A stretch of DNA of 64,000 nucleotides from CAYQQJ01 sp964419935. GTDB taxonomy: Bacteria; Pseudomonadota; Gammaproteobacteria; Pseudomonadales; Cellvibrionaceae. Both the position numbers and the translations under genes were made by a program. The stretch is taken from positions 1 to 64,000 of the forward strand of contig CAYQQJ010000004.1 in the NCBI GenBank assembly GCA_964419935.1, written 5' to 3'. The notes under the pieces were generated by a model that saw only the letters and a program-made list of their open reading frames with translations, was not told the DNA's origin and searched no databases. Shown here in pieces: positions 42,094-50,436 of this stretch (positions are counted from its first letter, which is position 1; every line of letters starts with the position of its first letter).

Positions 42094-43659
42094 ATGCAAT
42101 TTTACTTTAATAGGCGCGTCATCAGTGTATTTTTCATGGGGATGTCGAGCGGCTTCCCCTGGGTGATGATTGGTTCAGCTCTTACCCTGTGGTTACAGGA
42201 ATCCGGTGTGGGCCGTGCCGACATCGGTTATGCAGGCCTTATTTTTACCGTCTATGCCATCAACTTCCTCTGGTCGCCGTTGGTGGATCAAATGCCCGTC
42301 CGCCTGTTCCGACGCCTCGGCAACCGGCGCAGCTGGGTGTTTATGTGCCAGCTGATCATAGCGGGCGCTTGCTGGGGAATTAGCCTGTTCGAACCGGCGA
42401 GCGGTGCCAAAGCCGTCGTGCTGATGGCTCTGGTGATCGCGACCTTTTCCGCCACTCAGGACATCGCCATCGATGCCTACCGCGTCGACAGCTTCGCTCA
42501 AAATGAAACACAGCTTATCTCCGCGGGTGCTGCCGCAGCGACCGCTGGCTGGTGGACCGGCTATGCCGGCCTCGGCTACTTGCCCCTGCGCCTGTCAGAT
42601 CTGAACTGGAGCTGGCCGGAGCTCTATCTATTACTGGGCGGGATAACCCTGGGGTTGAGCCTGATAACCTATTTGCTTCCCAACCCCAAGTACCAGCAAG
42701 CTCAAGGGCAACGGGAGTTCTACCGACGGTACTTGGCAGTCGCCTCCGCCACCGGTGCACAGCATAAATTGATGCTGTGTGTGTTGTTGGTGTCGCCGAT
42801 CCTGATTACCTTCTGGGCGGTCCTGGGCAGCCCAGGCGTACCGCTCGATATTCGCGACAGCTCCCTGTATTTACCAGCGCTGATTCTGGGCTTGCTCCTA
42901 CTGTGCGTATTCATTGGCTTGCAGTTAAATCATTTGCGCGAACCCGATCCGCTCATTGAACCCCAGCTTACACAGGATCCTCTCACACGCGTGCTGGCCT
43001 GGATGCTAACGGCTTTGGTTGCACCACTTCGAGAGTTCTTCCTGCGCAACGGATTTCGCTTCGCTATTGCCTTGCTGTCATTTATTTTATTGTTCAAGAT
43101 CGGTGAAGCATTTCTCGGAAGAATGTCGATTGTTTTTTACAAAGAGATTGGTTACACCAATACCGAAATCGCGACCTATTCCAAAATGCTCACCTGGTGG
43201 CTAACAGTGGTTTTTGCGTTATTGGGCGGGTGGGTTAACGCGCGGCTTGGCCTGGTTAAAGGATTGTTCGTCAGCGGTTGCGCCATGGCCAGCACCAACT
43301 TGATGTTTGCCTGGATTGCGGTGGCGGGGCCTGAGTTGGATCTTTATATTGCGGCGGTGATTCTCGATGGCTTTACCGCAGCCTGGGCCACTGTGGCCTT
43401 CGTCTCGTTCATCTCGCTGATGTGCAATCACGCGTTCTCGGCCACCCAGTATGCATTGATGGCATCGCTGAGCAATCTCGGACGCACCACCCTGTCGACC
43501 ATCAGCGGCCAAGTGGTGGATTGGTTAAACGGCAATTGGAGCCTGTTCTTCATACTCACAGCTTTCATGGTGGTACCCGGCCTGCTCATACTGCTCAGTC
43601 TGGCCAAGCGCGTGACAGCACTGGAAACCGAAGCGAAACAGATCAATCCGACTTCTTGA
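42094..43659 (+). CDS. ampG: AmpG-type muropeptide permease
   Basis: A 521-residue major-facilitator protein with about 14 transmembrane segments, the AmpG layout. It starts with MGMSSGFPWVMIGSALTLWLQ, and has the signature regions FLWSPLVDQMPV and IAIDAYRVDSFA. AmpG imports anhydro-muropeptides for recycling and for induction of AmpC-type beta-lactamase. GAGG lies 4 bases before the ATG. The 3' end overlaps the convergent ParA gene by 17 bp. AmpE and AmpD lie just beyond. Confidence 0.92.
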   Translation: MQFYFNRRVISVFFMGMSSGFPWVMIGSALTLWLQESGVGRADIGYAGLIFTVYAINFLWSPLVDQMPVRLFRRLGNRRSWVFMCQLIIAGACWGISLFEPASGAKAVVLMALVIATFSATQDIAIDAYRVDSFAQNETQLISAGAAAATAGWWTGYAGLGYLPLRLSDLNWSWPELYLLLGGITLGLSLITYLLPNPKYQQAQGQREFYRRYLAVASATGAQHKLMLCVLLVSPILITFWAVLGSPGVPLDIRDSSLYLPALILGLLLLCVFIGLQLNHLREPDPLIEPQLTQDPLTRVLAWMLTALVAPLREFFLRNGFRFAIALLSFILLFKIGEAFLGRMSIVFYKEIGYTNTEIATYSKMLTWWLTVVFALLGGWVNARLGLVKGLFVSGCAMASTNLMFAWIAVAGPELDLYIAAVILDGFTAAWATVAFVSFISLMCNHAFSATQYALMASLSNLGRTTLSTISGQVVDWLNGNWSLFFILTAFMVVPGLLILLSLAKRVTALETEAKQINPTS

Positions 43660-44392
43660 GTAGACGATTCACTTCGCGCCACATCTTGCGATAGGCGCGG
43701 GCGGCGCGCCCAAAGCGCGCATAGCTCACTAAAGGCTCGCGACGCTCAGACATGTGTTCCGCCGCGCTATCGATGGGAATCCAGGTTTTCAGCATAGGTA
43801 TCGGCATCTTCTTGGCGTTGGCCAAGGTTTCTTTGTGCAGGTTGCGACGCAGGTCCACCTGGCTGAAGAAACCAACAATCCGTACCGGCTTACGTTTTTT
43901 GCTCTCAAAGAAATCGACGACCTGCTGCATGGCGCGCACCGACAAGGGGCTCGGAATCACCGGAATCAAGACCAGGTCGGCGCCGCTCAACAGGTATTCG
44001 ATGCTTGGGGAAAGCGTCGGTGGGCAATCAAAAATGATCGTCTCTGCATTTTCACCCAGAGGTTCGACCAGTTTGCGGATGACACGACCGGCGCTGCCTT
44101 TTTGCGCCAGCTCAATATCCGCCTTACGCAGGCTAAGGTCTGCGGGAATAACGCTCAGATTCGGGTAAGGCGTGGATACTTCCAATGAGCCGACCGGGGC
44201 GCCGTGACTGAATAAGCGGATGGACTTCTTCGAGGATTGCTCCAGGCCGAAATACCAGCCCACCGCACCCTGCGGATCCCAATCCCAAAGCACCGTGTTG
44301 TTCTTATCTGCAGCGGAAAGCCAGGCCAGATTCACGGCAGTCGTGGTTTTCCCAACCCCGCCCTTGAGGTTGTAGAGTGCGATTGTATTCAT
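43643..44392 (-). CDS. Orphan ParA-family ATPase
   Basis: A 249-residue ParA/MinD-type ATPase with the deviant Walker A LKGGVGKTTTA at residues 9-19, DWDPQG at about 37-42 (Walker A-prime), and the switch IIFDCPPTLSP. It has no N-terminal DNA-binding domain and no ParB partner is encoded nearby, so it is not a plasmid-type segregation pair. It lies between ampG and ampE in the peptidoglycan-recycling cluster. A role in positioning a cell-wall or other cargo is possible. Confidence 0.9.
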   Translation of the reverse strand: MNTIALYNLKGGVGKTTTAVNLAWLSAADKNNTVLWDWDPQGAVGWYFGLEQSSKKSIRLFSHGAPVGSLEVSTPYPNLSVIPADLSLRKADIELAQKGSAGRVIRKLVEPLGENAETIIFDCPPTLSPSIEYLLSGADLVLIPVIPSPLSVRAMQQVVDFFESKKRKPVRIVGFFSQVDLRRNLHKETLANAKKMPIPMLKTWIPIDSAAEHMSERREPLVSYARFGRAARAYRKMWREVNRLLKKSD

Positions 44393-44558
44393 GACGGCAT
44401 CCGGTTATGGGTTTTAATGGCGCGCGTATTGAACCTGCGGTTGGCCGAAGCCTCTCCAAGTATAGACCACTAGCCGCTGCGACACTATGCGGCGGCCCTG
44501 TTTGCGGAAGATCCCCCTCAAGTTATGCAATATCGCGGCAATTCAGAAGCCGGGGCAC

Positions 44559-45419
44559 CTATCCCAAAATGTTCCACACCCCAATGATACCCAGCCACAA
44601 CCAGAAGGTGCGTCGATACAGTCCGCGCAATGCCGACAGCTCCCGGCGCGTGAACTGGGGAGCCGACAGCAGGCTGTCGTCCACGAACAGAGCGCCAACA
44701 ACGGACTCATAGAGTACCAGGCCACTGCTCCGTGAGGCGCACACAACGCATTGGCGCCACCGGCGAAAACAGCCAACGAAGTTGCCGGTGATGGCGAAAC
44801 TGATGCCGGTTAGGCGCACTGCCGGCCATTCCAGCATCCACAGCCAGCGGCTCGCCACAGAATAGCCGCACTCTGAAGAGGCTAAGTCTGCCGCCCGGGA
44901 CTCATACAACCAGCTCAACCGGTACAGCAAAGCGCCAACGGGGCCAAGAAGCAAAAACCAGAACAAGACCGCGAAAGTTCGCTCAAACCCCCGATAGGCT
45001 GCCGCCTGTACAACTTTTTGGTGCAGCTCACTCCAGTCGCCCTCTCGCATCGATTGTCCATCGATTCCCAGAGTTGCAGCCTGTTCAACCCCGAATTGCC
45101 AGTTATTACAGGCACAGGCGCTGGTATAGGCATCGACGGCGTCAGACATGGTGGCACGGCCAAGGCTGTAGAGCAGAATTGCGACCCCCAAAGGCAGGAG
45201 CAGCCAGTAGGACGCTGCGCCTACCACCGCCATGGTCACAATAAGAGCCAGCACGGGTGTTGCAACGGCCAGAACCAGGCGCGCCACAGCGTTATCCAAG
45301 CGGCAATCCGTTTCAAGGAAGTTCAACCAGCGCCAGTACCAGTCATCGCGCTGGAGTGGGTTGGCACCATCCCAGAGCCTGGAGAACCCCAGGCTGATCA
45401 AGATTGTGAGTAGTTGCAT
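44559..45419 (-). CDS. ampE: AmpE-like regulatory membrane protein
   Basis: A 286-residue inner-membrane protein of the CobD/AmpE group with about four transmembrane helices (near 50-75, 75-95, 145-170 and 260-285). AmpE was described as a sensor linked to beta-lactamase regulation, but its biochemical role remains unclear. It follows ampD after 15 bp on the same strand, as in Enterobacteria and Pseudomonas. Confidence 0.88.
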   Translation of the reverse strand: MQLLTILISLGFSRLWDGANPLQRDDWYWRWLNFLETDCRLDNAVARLVLAVATPVLALIVTMAVVGAASYWLLLPLGVAILLYSLGRATMSDAVDAYTSACACNNWQFGVEQAATLGIDGQSMREGDWSELHQKVVQAAAYRGFERTFAVLFWFLLLGPVGALLYRLSWLYESRAADLASSECGYSVASRWLWMLEWPAVRLTGISFAITGNFVGCFRRWRQCVVCASRSSGLVLYESVVGALFVDDSLLSAPQFTRRELSALRGLYRRTFWLWLGIIGVWNILG

Positions 45420-45434
45420 AAAGTCTCTGTCTGA

Positions 45435-46025
45435 TTATTTTCGAGCCGTATCTGTGCCAATAACCGCGTCCAACAACTGGCGATAAAGTTGCCAATCAAA
45501 CGCGGGACCGGGATCGGTTTTGCGCCCCGGCGCCACGTCCGCATGGCCCACAATTCGGTCCATGGTGATCCCAGGGTATGCCCGCATCAAATCCCGCGTC
45601 AACTTTACCAGAGTCTGGTATTGATTGGCCGTGTAGGCCCGCACGTCCGTGCCTTCAAGCTCAATACCGATGCTGTAGTCATTGCATTCCGCAACGCCGG
45701 CAAAACTCGAGCGCCCGGCATGCCAGGCCCGATGCTCAAACGAGACGAATTGAGTCGTGCCGCCGCTTCGATCAATGAGGCAATGGGCCGAGACCTGCAG
45801 CGATGCAATTGAAGCAAAATACGGGTGCGCGGCGGGATTGAGCCTATTGGTGAAGAACTCTTCGATGTAGCCTCCGCCAAATTGCTCCGGCGGCAAACTG
45901 ATGTTGTGAATCACCAGCAGACTGACCTGCGCCACCGGCGGGCGCTCATTCCAGTTGGGCGACTTCAGCCGGCGCGCCGCCGGCCACCACCCCCGCTGGA
46001 GCGGATGAGAGGCAAGATTGGACAT
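45435..46025 (-). CDS. ampD: 1,6-anhydro-N-acetylmuramyl-L-alanine amidase AmpD
   Basis: Cytoplasmic zinc amidase that removes the stem peptide from anhydro-MurNAc during wall recycling. The 196-residue protein has zinc ligands His40 (LLVIHNISLP) and the His and Asp of GHADVAPGRKTDPGPAFDW, with the amidase_2 core IGIELEG. There is no signal peptide when the ATG at 46025 is used, which fits the cytoplasmic role. The frame upstream to 46121 is repeat-derived. Confidence 0.95.
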   Translation of the reverse strand: MSNLASHPLQRGWWPAARRLKSPNWNERPPVAQVSLLVIHNISLPPEQFGGGYIEEFFTNRLNPAAHPYFASIASLQVSAHCLIDRSGGTTQFVSFEHRAWHAGRSSFAGVAECNDYSIGIELEGTDVRAYTANQYQTLVKLTRDLMRAYPGITMDRIVGHADVAPGRKTDPGPAFDWQLYRQLLDAVIGTDTARK

Positions 46026-46100
46026 AGGGATTGTCGTTATCGCAAGATGACGACAGAGTGTAGCGTTTAAGCGGATGTACGGGAAGGGTGGTACAGGAAA

Positions 46101-46135
46101 GCGGCAAGCTGCAAGCTGCAAGCGACAAGCTAAAA
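46101..46135 (+). repeat. Heptad array of the 46-kb composite element
   Basis: Five heptads in phase, GCGGCAA, GCTGCAA, GCTGCAA, GCGACAA and GCTAAAA, match the GCNNCAA pattern seen at 9 and 21 kb. It lies upstream of ampD and next to the bipartite 35-bp element. The inverted right-hand array is absent here. Confidence 0.8.
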
Positions 46136-46165
46136 CGATTCATCACCGTAGGTCGATAAGACGTG

Positions 46166-46230
46166 AGTTCCGCGAACGCCGCCATCCGACGTTTCAATGT
46201 CGGAAGGTGCCTATGGCTTTTCGACCAACC
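46166..46230 (-). repeat. 35-bp dispersed element, copy 3, with its 27-bp partner
   Basis: The minus strand at 46197-46230 matches copy 1 at about 31 of 35 positions with one base deleted. The partner motif at 46166-46192 matches 9162-9188 at 24 of 27 positions. The whole is therefore an inverted copy of the composite at 9125-9188. It ends 23 bp from the DUF1631 stop codon. Confidence 0.8.
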
Positions 46231-46253
46231 ATTTTCCGCTTGACGCACAGCCA

Positions 46254-48584
46254 TCACTTGCGCAGGCTGGTAATGACGGTCTCGAGAGCGCGGTCGAACA
46301 GGATACTGTTGTCGAGAGGACGCAAAGACCCCTGCTTGAGGGCGCGGGCAAGTTCACTGCGGTTTTTTTCCGCCACTTTCATACCGTTGCGATTGACGAA
46401 AATGTATTTGCCCAACGGCTTGATAAACGCGGCAAGGCGGCAACGGGCAGGGTTGCTGCTGTCATCGATGTGCATCTCGAACCACGAGCCCTGAGAAAAG
46501 CCTTCAACCTGACGCATGTGTGGATCATCGTCCGGTAGATCACCCTCTTCCTCCAGAGCCTTGTTAACCCGAGCTTCATTGGCAGGTGCCTGCGGGGCTT
46601 GGATATCCTGAACCGCTTCGACATTCTGAACGGCGGCCGGTGTTCCATCAACGACATCATTGCTTAACGCGACAGGGGCCGGAACGATGGTCCGGTCGAT
46701 AACATTATCCATATCATGATCAGCAGGCTCGCTGAGGACGGAATCGGATTCCACTGCAACCGGTTGCCCCTTGATGCATGCCAGATGCGTTGCCTGCAAC
46801 GCTTTGAACAGTTCAGACATTTCAAAGGGGTTATACGAAATGGTATCAAGACCTGCGCGCAATTGTTTGAGGAGTATCGGCACCAGTTTAATTAGCCGTT
46901 GTCGATCATCACCCGATTGCGGCGGCTGCACGCTCCACAAGAGTTCGTCCAGCGTGGCGATGCCCTGCTGCCACTCTTTGGAGTCATAGCCATATTTCAG
47001 CGCGGTAACGAACAACACATTGCTCCAGGCATCCTTGACGAGCCTGTCCACCACCGAGGGCAATTGCCGTCCCTCTATCCGTGATTCCACCTCCGCATTA
47101 ACTCGATTGCGGGCAAGCTCGGCGCGAGCCTTGCCGTCTTCCGCATCCAATGTCCGACGTTCCAACACGGCGGCGCGGCGCTTTTCTTTTTCCAAAAACG
47201 AGGTGAAATCAATCAACAGCTCGGAAAATATACCGACATCCGCATCGAAGTCCGTCAGCAGGCGATCGACAATGTCCTGCATTTTTTCGTAAAGCGGATC
47301 CTTTTTCTTGCCATCGACGTCGCCGTGCCATCCCAATGCCGCCGACGACATTTCATTCAACAGCCGCCTAGCTGCGTGGCCGCCCTTGGTAAAAAAGGTT
47401 TTGTCGACGATAGCCACCTTCAGAATGGGTATCTGCAGCCGGCTGATAAGCGCCTTCATTGGCGCTGCAAGACTGCGGTCTTCCAGAATGAACTCGAACA
47501 GCATGGTAACAAGATTGATAACTTCGCTATCGACACGGCCAACATCCGCTTGCACGCCGCGTTTTTGCTCCAGCGCTCCCAGCAGACGCTGCACATTGAC
47601 ACTCGCCTTGGCGGAGTGCTCTTGTACCGCAGGCATTCTCTGGGCAAGGGATAACAAGTTAAGCAACTGCGCCTGGCCGGCGGGAATCTGGAATTCCTGA
47701 TGAGGCTCCATGTTGCTGCCCTGGCTTTGGGCGCCACCAGAGTGAAAAACCTCATCACCCAGAACCTGTTGCAGAATCGCCAGTAACTCCGGATTTGTTG
47801 AACCGGCACTTGGCCGGTAATACTGCGCCATGGATTCGCTTGCGGGCACATGGCTGGGCGTAGCCTCCGGCCGTTGCGGCCGGTTGGTGCCCTGCAATGA
47901 AGGCAGCACGTTGTGGTCAATCAGAATCTGGTTGATGGTTTTGTAAACCTCACCCATTTGGTTGACGACGGTCTTGTCGAACAGTTTGAATAACACCAAC
48001 TTGGCTTTGATATCAATTTCCAGACGCTTCGCCTGATTCATGAACGCCGCGCAAATTACGTCCGGACCAAGTGGGTTGTTCTTCTGGTAGACCTTGACCG
48101 GCACCAGGCTGTCCAAACGCAGGGAGATTTGCTGAACCGCCTCTGCGAAGGCGTTATTGGCGCGGGCAATGGAGGAATCCATTGCCACCATCTCTTCAAG
48201 CTCATCATTCTGCACCAAGGCAAGTGATTCCGCAGAAATGTGCTCGTCCCGCGCTTCCGCAACATTCGGTGATTGTGCTGCTGTGAGTGCCGCAAAGGCC
48301 TCATCAATGGACTCTGCGAAACGCTTCTCGATATTGCGCCTCTGCACGCGCACTTCGCGCATGGAGTCGAAATAAATATTCTGTTCCTGGTTATTAAGCG
48401 CCCGGTCCGCCAGATCAAACAGAGAATCATCCGCCTGCTCGAAAAAGCTCCTCAACAAATCGAGCACCAGGGTTTTCCCTTTTTCGTGTACCGCATGGAC
48501 AGACGCCGGCAAACGTGCCAGGCGCGCGCGACTCTGACGTTGTATTTCTGGCTCCAATTGGATCACCTTTGCTCTATCCGTCAC
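46254..48584 (-). CDS. DUF1631 protein
   Basis: A 776-residue cytoplasmic protein of the DUF1631 family, largely helical with no signal peptide. Recognisable regions are FFEQADDSLFDLADRALN near 50, LKVAIVDKTFFTKGGHAARRLLNEMS in the middle (about 393-420), and a small C-terminal beta domain (residues about 690-776) with SWFEMHIDD and GKYIFVNRNGMKV that resembles a PilZ-like fold. The function is unknown. The start codon is GTG with GAGG 7 bases upstream. Confidence 0.85.
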   Translation of the reverse strand: MTDRAKVIQLEPEIQRQSRARLARLPASVHAVHEKGKTLVLDLLRSFFEQADDSLFDLADRALNNQEQNIYFDSMREVRVQRRNIEKRFAESIDEAFAALTAAQSPNVAEARDEHISAESLALVQNDELEEMVAMDSSIARANNAFAEAVQQISLRLDSLVPVKVYQKNNPLGPDVICAAFMNQAKRLEIDIKAKLVLFKLFDKTVVNQMGEVYKTINQILIDHNVLPSLQGTNRPQRPEATPSHVPASESMAQYYRPSAGSTNPELLAILQQVLGDEVFHSGGAQSQGSNMEPHQEFQIPAGQAQLLNLLSLAQRMPAVQEHSAKASVNVQRLLGALEQKRGVQADVGRVDSEVINLVTMLFEFILEDRSLAAPMKALISRLQIPILKVAIVDKTFFTKGGHAARRLLNEMSSAALGWHGDVDGKKKDPLYEKMQDIVDRLLTDFDADVGIFSELLIDFTSFLEKEKRRAAVLERRTLDAEDGKARAELARNRVNAEVESRIEGRQLPSVVDRLVKDAWSNVLFVTALKYGYDSKEWQQGIATLDELLWSVQPPQSGDDRQRLIKLVPILLKQLRAGLDTISYNPFEMSELFKALQATHLACIKGQPVAVESDSVLSEPADHDMDNVIDRTIVPAPVALSNDVVDGTPAAVQNVEAVQDIQAPQAPANEARVNKALEEEGDLPDDDPHMRQVEGFSQGSWFEMHIDDSSNPARCRLAAFIKPLGKYIFVNRNGMKVAEKNRSELARALKQGSLRPLDNSILFDRALETVITSLRK

Positions 48585-48911
48585 AGGAAAACCTCTGATT
48601 CATCGGGCTGCCTTGAACACCGTCGAACAACCTGAGCATGTTCGATTCGCCGTCTTCAAGAAACACCTTTGGGCACCTTTATCAGTTGACGGCCGTCTTC
48701 AGCTCGCAATGTCAATGCACGCCCATTCAAACCGGTGCCCCCTTTTGGCTTCTTCAGTATAAGTCAGGGAAAATACCCGCCCTTGCGCGAACTCTCACTT
48801 GGCGTTCAAATAGGCATCTATTTATCCAATTCGTGAACGGCTTAAAATTTTGGTATTTTTCGTCGATAACCAAACGACTGGTGCTTCTCACAATTTAGAA
48901 CGTTTAATTGT
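48585..48911. other. Divergent intergenic region, DUF1631 and retropepsin-like protease
   Basis: No gene is supported in this 327-bp gap. It must hold both divergent promoters. The last 70 bases before the protease gene are AT-rich, but I could not identify a confident -35/-10 pair. Confidence 0.3.
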
Positions 48912-49427
48912 ATGAATGAACAAAAAACACACAAAAGCCTTGGTAGAGGAATGTTAATCATTGCCTGGGTCATCGGACTTGCTTTGCTCACCGTAATTTT
49001 TGGTCGCTGGGAAGCTCACCGTGAAAATCCCAATAAAAACCCCGAAAGCCGGATTATTAATGGTGTACACGAGGTCGTTCTATCGGAAAATGTACAGAAT
49101 CACTATGTCGCCGATGGCACAATCAATGGCAAGACAGTCACATTCCTGCTGGACACGGGTGCCACCGACGTCGTCATTCCCGCGCATTTGTCCGGCACCC
49201 TTGGACTGGAATCAGGTGTAGCACAGTGGGCCATGACTGCCAATGGCGCTATCCAGGTGCATAATACCCGCATAGACGAGCTGACGCTGGGCAACATTCG
49301 CCTGACCAATGTCCGCGCGAGCCTCAATCCCGCCATGCAAGGCAATAAGATTCTTTTGGGAATGAGTGCGCTCAAGCAAGTGGACTTCCGTCAACAGGAT
49401 GGCGTTCTGGTTCTCCGGCAACACTGA
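48912..49427 (+). CDS. Retropepsin-like aspartic protease (TIGR02281-type)
   Basis: A 171-residue membrane-anchored protein: one N-terminal transmembrane helix (about 14-30), a short linker and a single retropepsin domain. Catalytic Asp81 lies in FLLDTGATDVVIP, with the second conserved block near LGNIRLTNVRASLNPAM and ILLGMSALKQVDF at the C-terminus. A single Asp-Thr-Gly means it must act as a dimer. Bacterial members are periplasmic with unknown substrates. Confidence 0.9.
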   Translation: MNEQKTHKSLGRGMLIIAWVIGLALLTVIFGRWEAHRENPNKNPESRIINGVHEVVLSENVQNHYVADGTINGKTVTFLLDTGATDVVIPAHLSGTLGLESGVAQWAMTANGAIQVHNTRIDELTLGNIRLTNVRASLNPAMQGNKILLGMSALKQVDFRQQDGVLVLRQH

Positions 49428-49675
49428 ACCTGCGTAACATCTCGCCCGCCTATCATCCCGAACAACCTCATCACTGACGCAACGTGAGAACAGCTGCCAA
49501 GCTATCTCGCCATCCAGACCGCGGGCCTGTGCCCGTTTTCATCACAATTCAACAGCAGACTGTCTGGATTCCTCCCCGCCAGTGCCCCAGTCATGGGTTT
49601 CAATAATAGCCACTGAACGGCACAACACAGGTGCCACTTCGCAACCAAAAACCATTGAAACCATGAGGCTACGCC

Positions 49676-50365
49676 ATGAAGAAACTGACAATCCTATCCG
49701 CCATCACACTGGCCACGGCAATGAGTGTCAATCCCGCCAGCGCCGAACCCACAACAGAGAGGAACCCCGCTATAGGTGCCGCAAAATTTACGGCCGGAGC
49801 TATTGCTGGCGGGCTGGTGGGAGGGCCTTTTGGTGCGGTACTCGGCGCCCTCGGCGGCGGCCTTTTTGCAGAGCATGATTTCGCGCTCTCGGAATCTCAA
49901 CAGGAACTGGAAACCGTACAGATTGAATTATCCCAGCTTGAGCAGGAGACTCTCATGCAGCAAGCCAAAATAGCAGAATTGGAAGAAGACACCCTGGCCA
50001 GAATGGAACTTCAGGTATTGTTTGACACCGGTGCTGACCAGCTCAGTAAATTCGACCACCAGCATCTCAAAACTCTGGCGACCTACCTTGAGCGAAAACC
50101 TGAACTCGCTGTTCAGTTGGATGGCCATGCGGATCCACGCGGCACCGATGAATACAATAATGTGTTATCGAAAGAACGCGCGTTGGCAGTTAAAAACCGG
50201 TTGATCGACGAAGGCGTTGCGGCTGATCGTGTGCAGATATTTTCCCATGGATCTGCGCTATCCACTGCCCAATCCGGCGACACCGAAGCTTACGCGCAAG
50301 AACGGCGCGTCGATATCCAATTGACGGTGCCCAAGGAAAAAATGATTACTCAGGCAGATTGGTAA
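49676..50365 (+). CDS. OmpA-like protein resembling PdsO
   Basis: A 229-residue secreted protein: signal peptide to about ASA-E24, a Gly/Ala-rich hydrophobic stretch (AGAIAGGLVGGPFGAVLGAL, about 40-59) like a glycine-zipper, a coiled coil (68-105), then an OmpA-C peptidoglycan-binding domain with FDTGADQLSKFD and LDGHADPRGTDEYN. The layout is that of PdsO, an OmpA protein usually next to a proteobacterial sortase. No sortase gene is within this window, so the identification as PdsO is tentative. Confidence 0.8.
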   Translation: MKKLTILSAITLATAMSVNPASAEPTTERNPAIGAAKFTAGAIAGGLVGGPFGAVLGALGGGLFAEHDFALSESQQELETVQIELSQLEQETLMQQAKIAELEEDTLARMELQVLFDTGADQLSKFDHQHLKTLATYLERKPELAVQLDGHADPRGTDEYNNVLSKERALAVKNRLIDEGVAADRVQIFSHGSALSTAQSGDTEAYAQERRVDIQLTVPKEKMITQADW

Positions 50366-50379
50366 AGGGTTATGGAATT

Positions 50380-50407
50380 GGGCGGCTCGGACTAATTTGA
50401 GCCGCCC
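50380..50407. terminator. Hairpin between the OmpA-like and methyltransferase-like genes
   Basis: A perfect 9-bp stem GGGCGGCTC/GAGCCGCCC with a 10-base loop lies between the convergent stop codons. There is only a weak T-rich stretch on the plus side (CTTTT after 8 bases), so it may be a bidirectional terminator. Confidence 0.5.
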
Positions 50408-50436
50408 TCTGTGCTTTTGTGCTTATGTATGAATTG

